Shown here one piece after another: positions 34,777 through 47,237 of a DNA stretch of 64,000 nucleotides. The notes beneath the pieces were generated by a model. The model ran no database searches. It was given only the letters and a program-made list of their open reading frames with translations, and was not told the origin of the DNA. Numbering within the stretch: position 1 is the stretch's first letter; each line of letters starts with the position of its first letter. Source of the stretch: Amphimedon queenslandica (taxonomy: Eukaryota > Porifera > Demospongiae > Haplosclerida > Niphatidae); the NCBI RefSeq assembly GCF_000090795.2, contig NW_003546275.1, positions 403,934-467,933 on the forward strand, read 5' to 3'. The position numbers and the translations under genes are program-made.

Positions 34777-37700
34777 TCCCTCATACATGGTATTAGCATA
34801 ATTATTATTAGCATTACAATTTTACTGTGGCAATATTATTGATATTAGATGATTTATGTCAAAATGCATTAAGGAGTGAGCTAATGTGTGATCTTGTACT
34901 AACCGTAACAGGTTCTCAGTAGTGGCATGTATTGATCGTGCTTTGATGCGATATTTTCATAAACGCTCATTAGGATATCAGCATACAAGACACCAGCACG
35001 GTTACCTGATAGAGAAAGAGACAAAGTCACCAAAGGATGAAGAGAGAAGGAATAGAAGGAGAGAGTAAAAGGGAGGGGGAGGTTGAGGAATAAGGAAGAG
35101 TAGGTGGAAACAAGAAGAGAGAAAGGATGGAAGAGAAAGAGAAAGAGGAAGGTGGGAAGAAGTGTAGAGTTCTCTGCCAGGGTTTTAAAGTTTTGGAGCA
35201 ACTTTAAAAATTCATAAAAAATCTAAATTTGATCGTAACCAGCTCAAACTTGCTACACAACATAAGAACATGCATATGTATCAGAAAATATCATTAAAAT
35301 GAAGAATTTTCAACTAGTCATTTTTGGCAAAATTTGGCTGAGACCCTGTACTATAGTACAGGGACTTTGGTCCAATTTTTGAGCAACTTTAAAAATTCAT
35401 TAAAAATTTAATTTTGATCGGAATCAGCTCAAACTTGTTACACAGCATAAGAACATGTATATGCATCAGAAAATATTTTTAAAATGAAGAATTCCCAACT
35501 AGTCATTTTTGGCAAAATTTGGCCAAAATCCCTGTACTATAGTACAGGGACTTTGGCCCGATTTTTGAGCAACTTTAAAAATTCATTAAAAATTCAATTT
35601 TTATCGGAATCAGCTCAAACTTGCTACACAGCATAAAAACATGTATATGTATCAGGAAACATTATAAAAATGGTAAATTCCCTTTTTATAATTTTTGTCA
35701 AAATACCCTGTACACATGTACAGTACAAGGTCTTACAATCTAATGACAAGAAGCTGGGTGAGCACTATATGCCAACAAGAATGCAGTAACAGACTATATT
35801 ATATACATGTATGTATATATAGACAGACTATGCACTAACAAGATAGAATAGTATATAAATGGAATTATTACACAAATATGGATTACTACTCGTCTCCATG
35901 CCAATCCTCTCCCTCTCATTCTCTTTACGGCAAACAATCGACAAATGTGGACATAATGAGACTCACCCACTAATAGCAATAAACACAAGAGGATAATTGC
36001 AGCTGCAATCAATAATCAACATGTACACGCGTTTGTATCTTATAATACAATTTGTTTCTTAAGTGGTTTTTGGCTGAGTCAACAATCATTATTAGAGACG
36101 AGTTTTAATATTCCATTTTTATTTGTATCTCCCACTCATCAAATTACTAGTCGCTGGCTAATGAAGCAAGGATGCCATCACAAACGTAATTAATGTCTCC
36201 AAACCTTTTGCTCCTGCTGTGTCGACATTTTGTGATGATCCTCTAATTGAAGTTTCGAGCTTTTCTATAGAGAATTCTTTGATCTTTTGAAATAAATAAA
36301 CAAAAATAAAATAATAAACAAATGCCAATGATTCGAATGCCACTGGCCACTGCTGGAGCCAAATAATACTATTAATAATAATATCATTATTATGAATAAG
36401 TAAGTACGCCGGGCAAAATTTATTTATTATTTCACATTCCTTTGATGCTTTGTTTAATTTACTGGCTATAGTAACAGAGGATTATTAGCTACAGCTGAAC
36501 AAAACACTTAGAAATTAAAATAGCGTCGTCTATCGGTTTAATCAATTAATGAACATTCCGAAAATTTTGTCAAAGAAACTCTCATCAACACCAAAGGTGA
36601 AGCATCCTTTACCTTCCCATATAAATACATTATTGTTTGTGCTGGTGCATACATGCTAGGACTATTATGTACATGCATGCATCCCAAAGTAGTACCTGTC
36701 TATTAAGATAGTCGCATAGCATGTCAACACCTTCCTCATGGAGGTTGATTAGCGGGAACAATTTGACAAACCTGGGGAAGAGAAGGAGTGAGAGAGAGAA
36801 AGTGAGAAGCATAATATTAATTTAACGAATAATGTATTCCGATCTTTTAAACCTTTCAATGCTCTCTTTGTCTCTTCTTTCAATGGCCTCGGATAGTTTA
36901 GCACATATTATAGATCTCAGCCTAACCTCTGCTTCTTTGAGGAGAGCAAACGAGCCACTTACTGTGTCAGCTGATGGAGGAATGAGACAGGTTGGAAAGA
37001 AGAGGAGAAAAGAAAAGGGAGAGGAGAAAAGAAGAGGGAGAGATCAAACATGATAATATAAATATTGGACAGTAGACAAAACAATTTACAATGACAAACA
37101 GGCTGTCATGGCAACAGCAAAACAAGACTATATATACACACACACACAAGGTGGACAAACAATTAACCACAGACAAACAGTGTGAGATAATAATGAAATA
37201 ATAACAGTAAAAATATGCATGGACATAAAAAATATCATTAAATATGAGATGAGATGTACTTCTATCACCATCAGCTGCTGATTCCAGTAACACTGATTCA
37301 TCGAGATCAAGATAACGCCTGATATGATTAGCAGCCTACAGTATATAAACAAACAGGCACATATTATTACAGTCACACATAAGACAATGTGAGTATGTAC
37401 TGCCAGAATGGATATGTGGCACTCTAATATCTAATGGTGGGAATCTAGCCCCTTGCATCACTCACTATACTATTGATTATTATTAGTCCCCTACTTATGT
37501 TAGGAGTCCCCTAGTTAGCTTAGGAGTCCCCAAGGTTGAATTTAGGGTTTAGTTTTTTAAATTTTAGAACATCCCCTAGTCATGTTAGGAGTTCTCTAGT
37601 TTTTGTTTCTGTCCTGGTTTCTTTCCGTTTCTGGTTTCGTTTCGTTTCTACTTTTACTACTACCCCTCTAATATCTAATGGTGGGAGTCAACCCCTTGCA

Positions 37701-40700
37701 TCACTCACTATTGATTATGTCATTAAAGTTCCCCATACACACTATTATAAGCTCTAAGGACTCACTTTCTAGATACAAGCAAAACAGGAAACAAGGCACT
37801 AGTTGCGTGTAGTACTACTAAAACATGCTGAAAACCACAAGGCTATAGGTTACTCTGAAATAATAATAGAAAAAACAATAAAGGGACTGGACCCTCTGTA
37901 TAACTTCTGAACATAAAATTTTTATAAAAAATCTAATTAATCACTGAAAGTATTTGTATTGGTATAGTCCCATTACTACATCCTACTATTATATTCTTCT
38001 GACGCTTTTCTCTAAACACTCGCATGCTCTTATCATCACTCATTCATGAGAATAACATGAAGCTCATTACATGGAGCATTACACGTACATGTACATGTCA
38101 CAAGCTCCCATATGACACACACACACACACACACGCATGGCTATAGTCTTCCTTCCTTCCTTCCTTATGCTATTCAGCATTTCCAAAATGAAGAGGAGGA
38201 GGACTGGGAATTGAGTACACATGTACATGGACACTTTGATTTGTGTACCAGTTGATTCACAGTATGGCAGGGGAGGGTAGGTGAGGGAGTTATAGGTTGT
38301 CAGTATGGGAATAAGGTGGGATCCACCAGTCAATGTATCAATTCCTTAATGTATCGTACAGTGACCCAGTAATGATGCCAAAATCACATCATTAGCTTGC
38401 TTTATGGGCTCAGACATTCCCACACACACACACAGCCCACTCAACTCCCTATCAATAAAGCATTCAGTGGAGAAACATGCAGACCTAAGCCTGTATTCAG
38501 ACAGTACATTAATACTATAAAGATCAAACACAAAAAGACTGATAATGAAAACAAGCATACACACACACATTATACAAACACTGGACAAACAAGGACTCAT
38601 TGATACATACACAGTAACAAACGTCAGGCAGACAACAGAGGATACTAATGACATCAATGAAGAGAGGGTAGACACAATAATGGACCCAATGGAACTGGAT
38701 CCAGTCACAACTACCCGCTACCACACAACAGGAAAATCTAATAAAATCATTAGCTTTTAGTATAAATATTACCAGTCAGTTGTACACGTATTTATACAAC
38801 AGTGTTTTGAGTGTGCATGACAGGGAGAAGAGGCTGGAGGTAAGATGTTTAAAAGGTCAAATTCATTAGAAAATTGGCAGGCAGAGTGCATACACAAAAT
38901 AAGAGAGAGAGAGAGAGAGAGAAGTTGCAATGTAAAGAAGTGACTACCATAGCAACAAAGGAGCAGCCAAACAGGAAGACACAATAATGAAAGCATCAGT
39001 TGAAAATATCAAATAAAGGCAACACATGATTTATTATGTAATGCTGAGATTGAACTGAATAGAAGCACAATAATGAGACAATGTATCCTGTACTAGTTAC
39101 AAATATTCATTCATCTGTATAATGTACATGTATGGTAAGGTACAGTTTCACAAGCTGATGAGGAATGAACAGAGAGGGAAATGAGAAAAGACAAATTGAA
39201 GGAGAGAAAGGTAGAACAGAGATCAAGAGAGAATCATGAGAGAGAGAGAGAGGGTGGGGGGAGAGAGAGAGAGAGAGTAGATCAAACTCACTAATTCAAA
39301 ATCCCCAGAATCCATTGTTTGCTTAACTCCAGAGACACAAGTCTACAGCAATAAAAGAATAATTAAATAATTAGTTCAATAATAGAAGTTCTACATGCAA
39401 AAATAACAAATAATTTGTACAGAAATAGCAATTTTTAAATGTCATGCGTAGATACTATACGTGCATACACATTGTCCTTTTAACATTAAATATACAATAC
39501 CTAATGTCAGTTATTGTAGTACCACACCCAGTGATATCAGAGTGTTTGTCACTCATTCAAAGGAAGTGAGTTAATACCATTTTCCTACTATATGCACATG
39601 CATACACCAATTATGAATGCATCATAAGCCCTTGAGTGCTAATGATTGTTAAAACAACATGTAATGATGTAAATTTAATCCACTTACATACATTACCAAA
39701 TATGATAAGCATCCATTATGATGATAATTAAGATACAGTCCAACTTTAACTAAACAATACACATGTATACATGTACATGTACATGTACATATTCAATTTA
39801 TTATTGTCAGGAAACCACAAATTGAAGAATGGGAGTACTAATACTAATATGAAGTTAATGAGCTTCCTTCCTCTCCTCTGATCTCCTACTCTCTCTCTCT
39901 CTCTCTTCAATCCTCTAGAGTATTCAATAGTTAAACAAACAGCAACAGGTTACAGTTGATGTAATATCTCCTTAGAGAGAACAAGGAGGAGGAGGAGGGG
40001 ACGAGGTGAACATAGTCACGCATCCCTAGCTTCAAAATTAGCACCTGACCTGTGCCAATTAATTATCTCTTTAGACATATTCCATTGTACATACAGTCTA
40101 CATGTAGTTATGTGGACAATGTTGCATAATTTTATGAGTGCACTTCATAGTTCAGGGCAGTTGCAGCTGGCTGTGATTACCCTGACATGTAATGACCTGC
40201 ACCAATCATAACTGAACCATCATTATACCATATAGTGCATTGATCACATGTGCTACAGGCATTATTAGATAATGCACTGTCATGAGGGTATACTGTACAT
40301 GTACATGCATGTACATTTAGACTACTATACTGTAATGCAATTATGCCAAAGACCTTTTTATTTCTGATACATACAAACTCTTATGCTAAGTAGAAAGCCT
40401 AAGCCAATTCCAGTTGCTGATTGCTAATACAATAATTATTTTAAAAACATAACAAGTAATAAGTTTTTTTTGGTTCACATAGTTGGTATAACTATGCTGT
40501 ACACAGACACAGAGGTTGTTGACACGTTGTATGGCCTTATCCGGCTTTAACAAACAAGCTTAGCTATCAGTTCAGACATTGTTCATGATACCTTTGAAGG
40601 AAGGATAACAATATTCTAAACACACAGTCAAACCTTTTTATCAACTTTAGTATCAACAGATATCCTCCTCCTCCTCCTCTCTCTCTCTCTCTAAATCTCA

Positions 40701-41230
40701 TTAAGTCACTCCCCCGATACTATACACCTCTTCCTTTCTCCCCACTCCACGTCCTCTCTCTACACCATTTCCTTCCTCAGTATCTTTCCCCTATAGCTTC
40801 CCAATTCTCCAATAACAATTAAACCACCACTGCATAGCACATGTAGCTCTTACGACTGTTAATCTAAATCCGCATATAACCTAAATTGGCGTTAAAAGTA
40901 CGAACGGTTGATTAAACGCCTGTGTATCCAACAAATATCTCCCAATCACATTATCTCAAGGCACACGAGACACAAAACATAATTAATATTTTTACATTAA
41001 CACATAATTATATTGGACGACAAACAGGGCCAGCAGCTGGTGCTCATTAATTAGATATAACAAAGAGGAGCATCAACACAAACACAGACATACCAAACAC
41101 AATGTACTGGAACTGCTTGTATATAGAGGGACTGTACGCTCTAGGGCATAATTATGAGATACATTAATATTCAAATTAAATGCAAATTAATAAATACATG
41201 AAACCCATCATGTACTCTTGATATTATATG

Positions 41231-41293
<63 letters not shown>

Positions 41294-41850
41294 AGTACAT
41301 GCACATAAATGGCAAGCATATATACATGTAGAGAGTTGGCCATGTACATGTAGATCCATTGTGACATTATCAGGGCATCTTCAGCATCTTCCTGTAACCA
41401 TTAAGCTACATGTAAGAGCACTTTATCATGTACATGTACATTGTATCTTTTATCTTTGTAATTGTATTAAGTTAAATGATTAACGGGCAGACTAATTTAA
41501 TAAGTATGAGAGACCATACAGGAAATAATGGACAGGCAAGGATAGGGAAGAGGGATTAAGAGTTCCTGTGACATTTTAATCAAATAAAATAACTGACTCC
41601 TGCTGCTGGAGGAATATCAAAATAAAATATTAAATCAATTGCTGAAAGGAAATGACAAGCAAGCAACCGGGAGAGAGACATGAAGGAGGAAAGAGGAAAA
41701 CAGAACAGATAGTAAATGATTAAATCTACCATGACTCTGTGAGAGTATAAAGTTTAATAAGTACCTGGAAATAATGCCCGCCATGACGTCTCTCTCTATC
41801 ATACTATCATTATCATTTAATATTACCCTCCTTTCCCTTTCTCACTACTC

Positions 41851-41883
<33 letters not shown>

Positions 41884-44327
41884 ACACACACACACACAAC
41901 TCTTAATTTTAGTATTTAGAATACATACTTGCTTTTCCATGCACAACTCCATCACATGTGACACATGAACGCATGCCAATGCATACCCCACATGCACACA
42001 TAAATATACATGTACCATAATATACATGCACATGCAGTAAATATGCATAAATGCATGGGGAAAATCTTAACACATGTGCCTCACACACACACAAATCATC
42101 AACCTTGCATGGTATGAATTTGCATCCTACACAGACACACAGATACACACAGACACACAAATTCCCTCACAGCCACACCAAAGACTATACCCAATGTAGA
42201 GCTACTCACACGTCAAAAGAGAACAATATAGCCATATAGTAACAGACGATGAACTGTGTAATATGCAACAGGAAATAGCTACAAGATACTCTTAAGAGTA
42301 CGCTATAGGACAACAGGTGCTTGTTCCCATTGCCAACTAAAATATTTACATGTTTGTGAGATGAATGCAGAGTAAAACAGCACAAGTTTAATGTGAATGT
42401 ACATGTACATGTACATGTAATGTAAGGATGAAGGATGACATGAACTTTAATTCCAAGAATAACCTTACGAATAATAAACTGAGTGCATGAGCTAACCTTG
42501 TTTACTAGTAACTTTGAATTGTTGTTGATCTTAAACTATCTTTTTAAAATCAGACCTTAATTCATTTATTATGTGCCCATCATTTTGTAGTTTTAGTTAG
42601 ATGCAAAGATCAAAAACAATATCCCAAATCAACGCCCACTACATGGTATAAAGAACATGGCACACACCCAATTCAACATGCAGTCACCATTATCAACTAT
42701 TGCCCATAACCACAACAATCATTCTTCTCATGTTAGTCATTATGTAAACTAAATGCTATAGGATGGAGGAATGACACCTTCTCTCTTTTCTTTGTACTGC
42801 CATAGATACAGTCCACATAGACACAGTCCACATAGACACATACCTCATAGCCACAGGAATGCATTGTAACATCAAGTGTAGATGTACATAAAAAAACACA
42901 CATCAAACCACATGAATGGATGTAAAGGGATTGATGGTGGGAGAGAAAGAGATCGAGATAATTAGGAAAGTATATATAGCAGAGTACATAATAATGACCA
43001 TTAAAACTATTGGCTATAAGAACATATAACAACAAGGTAGCTATAACAATATCACCACAACAAAGAAAGATTCAAAACTAAATAAGGAATGCTCTCAGAC
43101 AAAACTGAGTCTTTTACTAGAAAGTGTTAATGAGTGTGGTGTATACAAACAAGCATACACATCCACACTCACACACAGGGATATGACCCGCCACTTATTT
43201 ATAACAATAAAATGTAACTTAACAAATGAGAGACTAAATTGGCTTCATGATAAATGGATACGTCCTGTGTTACTACAGGACCTCCAGGATTGCTTGCCAG
43301 TACATATTATTATTATTAATATGTATATGTAATATGTAATATTATATTAATATAATATATAATGTGTACATATTAATATAGTACACACTAACTCCCACTT
43401 CATTACATGTAAGAGAAAGGGGAGAGAAGGAGAGGGGGTGTAAGTAATTAGTGTACATATCAACAACATCACATGTTTTGCTTCATAACTAAACAGAAAT
43501 CACGTATTTGGACATAAGAGGAATTAATGAAAATGAACAAAGGAAGGGAGGGGCAGGAGAAAGGGAGAGAGAGAGAGAGGAAGGGAGTGTGAGAATGGAG
43601 AGAGAAAGAGAGAGGAATGAGAGTCAGTAAGTCACAGAGTGTTTGTGATGGTAAAGAGGATTAAAAGAGTAGGGGGAGAAATGGTGTGCATTCATCCACA
43701 CGATATTCATTTCTCCCACTTCAACATCAAAGAATGCTACTCTACAATAACAAAATAATGAAATATAGACTCCTTCAGTCATGAATATATATCTCTCTCT
43801 CCTTATCTATCCTCTCTCTCTCTTTTGTTTTTGTAGCTCAAAAAGCACATGTATATAAAAATAATATACAAAAAGAAAAGGTGAATATGGAGGTGTGATA
43901 TTGAGAAGGTCACATGACATGAATAAGGTACAACTTATATAAACTTTATTTATATATATATGGAGTGGGCTAGCTGACTCATCCAGGCTAGCTTCTACAC
44001 TGTCCCGATTACGTCAACAGTCTAGTACATGATATTAACAAGAGGTTTGTACAGAAAAAGAATATCAGCAAAAGCATTCAGACATGTAAATGGCCACACA
44101 TATTTACACCATACTATCATAATAATCACATACCACTTTTTAAACCTATGCACGTACATGTACATGTAGCAAGTTATTATTATTATTTATTAAAACTTCA
44201 ATGGAGTGTTATTATATTAGTCTGCATGGTTTATTATGGGTACAATAATAATGAAGATTGTGTCTTACCTTTAAATCAATGATATCGTCAACTCTCTTTA
44301 AAGCAGAATACACATTCCTCTAATGAA

Positions 44328-44412
<85 letters not shown>

Positions 44413-45549
44413 TGGAGGGATAAAGAAGAAAAGGGAATGAGAAAAAGAACAGTGATACAGGAGGAGTGTACAGATGAAAGAGAGTAGCCAGTAGGAGTTA
44501 ATGTGTTATATAAATCAACGGTAACCATGCAAGTAAAGGTTTATTTGACAAGTAAGGTCAATTTGTGTCACATGATTACCTCATGCTCGTACTGTGGGGG
44601 CTAAACATGCTTGAACCTCTTCCGAGCGAATCATCAATATTATTGTTATCATTCCAGTTATACAATAAACATTAATAATGGCTGCAGAATCTATAACTAT
44701 GTCATTGAAAAATGAGGGGATGAACAAATGAGAAGGACTATTTACGAAAATAGCAAAAGCAACCATGACACATCACAAAGAAACATAATAATACAAAAAA
44801 AGTTTGTAAACACTTTTATATTGATAGCCGCTTGCTGTAACAATAACATTTCCTTGATCTAATACTAACATATATATTTAAATGATTGTTATGAATGAGC
44901 ATCAATGAGGATTTTACTACTTCCTAAAATGTACTTAAGATAATAATCAATGAATGAAGCATTACATACCTTCACAGTAACTTCACATATTTATTATCAT
45001 TATTATTGATATAATCATTTATTCTTTATTTTACTTTTTACCTTTGCAGTGTCTAGTGAGTGGACTTTGTGACTGATAGTGTTAGCTAGTGAGCTAGCTT
45101 TACTAATTGAACCAGATAACAATTGAGAGCTTGACTGAAGACTCTCTAAATTAGGACTACAAAATAAATAAATATGCAATAATAACAGTGTTAATTAAAC
45201 TTAAGATCATTAATAACTATTATTAACAACTAATTTAAAAGGGTGTGGCTTCTAATTAATAAAAGTAAAATTTCTACACACTGCACCCATGCTGCACCAT
45301 ACACTGGTTGTAAAATATAATTATAGATGCTATTACATTATTTGGTTGAAAGAGGATATCTGTATGTCCATCTGTGTCTGTTGCTCTAGAAGTTTATCTA
45401 ACTCTCCCTCTAGTTTAGCCTGTGATAAACGTATCGTATAAGTGAAGGGTAAAGATAAGGTCATATTGTACCTCTTCTTTTTCAATGTCTTCGTATAAAC
45501 GCCGTGCAGACTCCATATCCCTGACAGAAGATAGAGAAAGAGTGGCCAT
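30231..45549 (-). CDS. COG4: COG4, conserved oligomeric Golgi complex subunit 4
   Basis: Twenty-nine coding exons join in phase to 739 aa (human about 785): 45549-45472, 45419-45337, 45156-45042, 44319-44269, 39342-39292, 37335-37269, 36970-36853, 36771-36696, 36283-36205, 35005-34904, 33846-33809, 33743-33675, 33614-33562, 33421-33325, 33236-33230, 33174-33122, 33068-33009, 32940-32855, 32805-32749, 32599-32531, 32437-32356, 31827-31765, 31705-31655, 31579-31526, 31461-31372, 31232-31158, 31102-31001, 30954-30826, 30395-30231. Landmarks: ALKRVDDIIDLK, FPLINLHEEGVDMLC, PRELDTLLTELSL, MENYFMRETLQK, RVTQMAIILSLDR and VEDYWSLNSGPTRWYLT, all as in COG4. The lobe A tethering complex acts in retrograde intra-Golgi vesicle transport. 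Exon 33236-33230 is 7 nt long and is needed to hold the frame. The last ~20 residues differ from the usual C-terminus. Confidence 0.95.
35180..35730 (-). repeat. 186-bp palindrome-centred tandem repeat, array 3 (about 3 units, COG4 intron)
   Basis: Palindrome cores lie at 35344-35363 and 35530-35549 (186 bp apart), with a decayed third at about 35706. Same orientation as array 1. Confidence 0.93.
37336..39291 (-). other. COG4 intron (2.0 kb) with a 244-bp-spaced direct repeat
   Basis: Intron between the exons ending 39292 and starting 37335. Holds CA/GT and GA microsatellites (near 38110 and 38910) and a direct repeat (37422-37480 and 37666-37719). Open frames around 38346-38760 are repeat-derived and show no domain. 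Confidence 0.6.
37422..37719. repeat. Direct repeat of about 55 bp, 244 bp apart
   Basis: Both copies begin ctctaatatctaatggtggg and continue through cccttgcatcactcacta to attgatta. The interval contains short repeats of ttaggagtcccctag type. Could be the ends of a small non-autonomous element or a local duplication. Confidence 0.75.
41236..41290. repeat. (AT)n microsatellite
   Basis: Over 25 uninterrupted AT units; self-complementary. Confidence 0.97.
41852..41900. repeat. (CA)n microsatellite
   Basis: Nearly perfect CA dinucleotides with one ata interruption. Confidence 0.95.
44328..44409. repeat. (GA)n microsatellite in COG4 intron 3
   Basis: About 40 GA units. On the COG4 strand this is a CT tract immediately upstream of the exon at 44319, so it serves as the polypyrimidine tract. 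Confidence 0.97.
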
Positions 45550-45774
45550 TTTTTTTAATGGAACGCCCACGCAACCATACACACAAATTTTTGTGGTCGC
45601 AATTCTCCCACGCATTTGAAACCAATAACGGCGAGCTGGAGGGTATAAAAGAACAAGAACTGGGCCAGAGAAAGCAACAACTGCAAATTGTAAGATAGCA
45701 AAAATATCTGGCAGGATCCAGGGACAAATCAATCTTCTCTCTTAACAATCGCCTCTACAAGCTACAATAGTATC
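45550..45774. promoter_or_regulatory. Divergent promoter of COG4 and fibrinogen-related gene, with CCAAT and TATA box
   Basis: 225 bp between the two ATGs. On the plus strand, accaataacg at 45621-45630 (CCAAT box) is followed by TATAAAA at 45644-45650, about 125 bp before the plus-strand ATG. That predicts a start site near 45675. A TATA box fits a regulated secreted-protein gene; no such element is seen toward COG4. Confidence 0.6.
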
Positions 45775-46717
45775 ATGAACACTTCACTTTTCATTCTTGC
45801 AGCTCTTTTTGCCGTGGTCTTTGGTGCTCCTCTTAGCAATAAAGAGAAGCAGCGAGTAGCTGTTCTGGGCAACTTCACAGTTTCAGAAGGAGTAGTACAC
45901 AACGAACTTGGTAAGTAGCTGCATGGATTCGAGGCTTGGGAAAGAGCCTTAAAATCTATCACTTGTTGCATAAAATTATTAGTCCTAACTTATTAATGAT
46001 TTTTTTCTTTCTCCTATAGTTGTCCCACCTAAGAATTGCAAAGCAATACAAGAGAATGATCCCAATGCAGTTTCTGGGATATACGAAGTCCAGTCGAGCA
46101 ATGCACGTACATACAAGGTTTTCTGCGACATGGACCTTCAGGAAGGTGGATGGACCGTCATCCTCAGACGTACAGATGGATCCGTCAACTTCAACCGTGA
46201 TTGGAGTGAGTACAGAACCGGCTTTGGGAACCTCCTAAATGGGAACTACTTCCTCGGGCTGGAGAACATCAACGCACTTACCGACCCTAATATTGGAAAG
46301 TTCGAACTTTGGGTCGGTCTTTTGAAGCACGATCTCCCAAACCTTCCTCATTTTAGGCACATTGCTACCTCCTCTTTCGCACACTACAAAAACTTCAGAG
46401 TAGGAGATGCACAATCCCTCTATCAGCTAACTGTCTCAGAGTACCAGGAAAGCAGTACAGCAGGGGATTCACTTAAAGCTCACAACTCTGCACCATTCTC
46501 CACACCAGACCGTGATAATGACAAGGACAGGGAGTCCTGTGCTCAGAAGTTCAAGAGTGGCTGGTGGTTCACTAACTGCCTTGAGTCCAATCTTGCTGGA
46601 GTATGGAGAGCAAAGGCAGAGGGAGAAGCAGATCAAGGAATCGTATGGGAGTCATTTTCTGGAGATAGAAATTCACTCAAGTCAGTCGTGATGGCTGTCA
46701 GACCTCTGCAGGAATAA
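45775..46717 (+). CDS. Secreted fibrinogen-related protein (FReD lectin-like)
   Basis: Two exons, 45775-45910 and 46020-46717, 277 aa. Residues 1-17 are a signal peptide (MNTSLFILAALFAVVFG). From about Cys52 to the end is one fibrinogen C-terminal domain: CDMDLQEGGWTVILRR, DWSEYRTGFGN, YFLGLENINAL, the calcium-binding Asp cluster DRDNDKDRESC at 209-219, and GWWFTNCLESNLAGVW with the usual Cys219-Cys232 disulphide. Animal FReD proteins (ficolin and tachylectin-5 types) bind acetylated sugars and act in recognition of microbes or self; that role here is inference. There is no collagen or coiled-coil region, so oligomerisation would need other contacts. Confidence 0.93.
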
Positions 46718-47237
46718 GGAGTGACAAGATGAAGATGAAACTGAGCAGGGATCAGTTTTTGCTTAGATTAATTGACTTTCGTGGGCATAATTTTCACTTC
46801 CTACCTTTTACATTGTGCACGCATCTTAATCGTAATAATTACTATTGCAGAAATCTTTTGTAATTGTTAAAGTATAAAGTATAATGCATTATAGATTTAC
46901 ATGCATAAATTTTTGTATTTTTTAATACCATATTCTACTATTGCTACATAATTTTACACTTTGCAATAATTTTTTGTGTCCTTAAAATAATCAATAAAAT
47001 AATTATTTTGATCAAAAAATTAAACTTAATAACTAGGCGGGATAAATTTATAACTAGGTAGTTTAATAACTAGGGTAGCTTTATAACTACACACAAATCA
47101 CATGACAATCACGTGATTTTCCTGGGTGTGGCTCATATAGAAACGTGATAAAAAAGAAGCTCTGAATGTTCTCACGCCATTTCTCAAGCCGGTTACTCTT
47201 TTTCACTCGAGGATTAAGGACTACAGCAAGTCTCAAG
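46718..47237 (+). promoter_or_regulatory. Upstream region of peroxiredoxin-5 with two E-box-type sites
   Basis: AT-rich 3' UTR of the fibrinogen-related gene, then tcacatga at 47098-47105 and the palindrome tcacgtga at 47109-47116, 11 bp apart and about 125 bp before the PRDX5 ATG. These fit bHLH-zip (USF/MITF/TFE type) sites. Confidence 0.45.

Larger units (their letters stand above)
39343..44268 (-). other. Large COG4 intron (4.9 kb), microsatellite-rich
   Basis: No exon or independent gene could be supported on either strand. It contains acatgt-type palindromic clusters (about 39760-39790, 40300, 42390-42420, 44155), (AT)n at about 41236-41290, (CA)n at 41852-41900, a decayed 186-bp repeat near 40330-40420 and GA-rich tracts near 43560-43620. 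Confidence 0.6.

Noticed and set aside
38346-38760. Overlapping frames on both strands in a COG4 intron
   Set aside because: Driven by CA/GT repeats; no domain and no splice-supported exon.
41236-44409. Possible transposon in the 4.9-kb COG4 intron
   Set aside because: No transposase or reverse transcriptase frame, no terminal repeats seen; only microsatellites and decayed repeat fragments.
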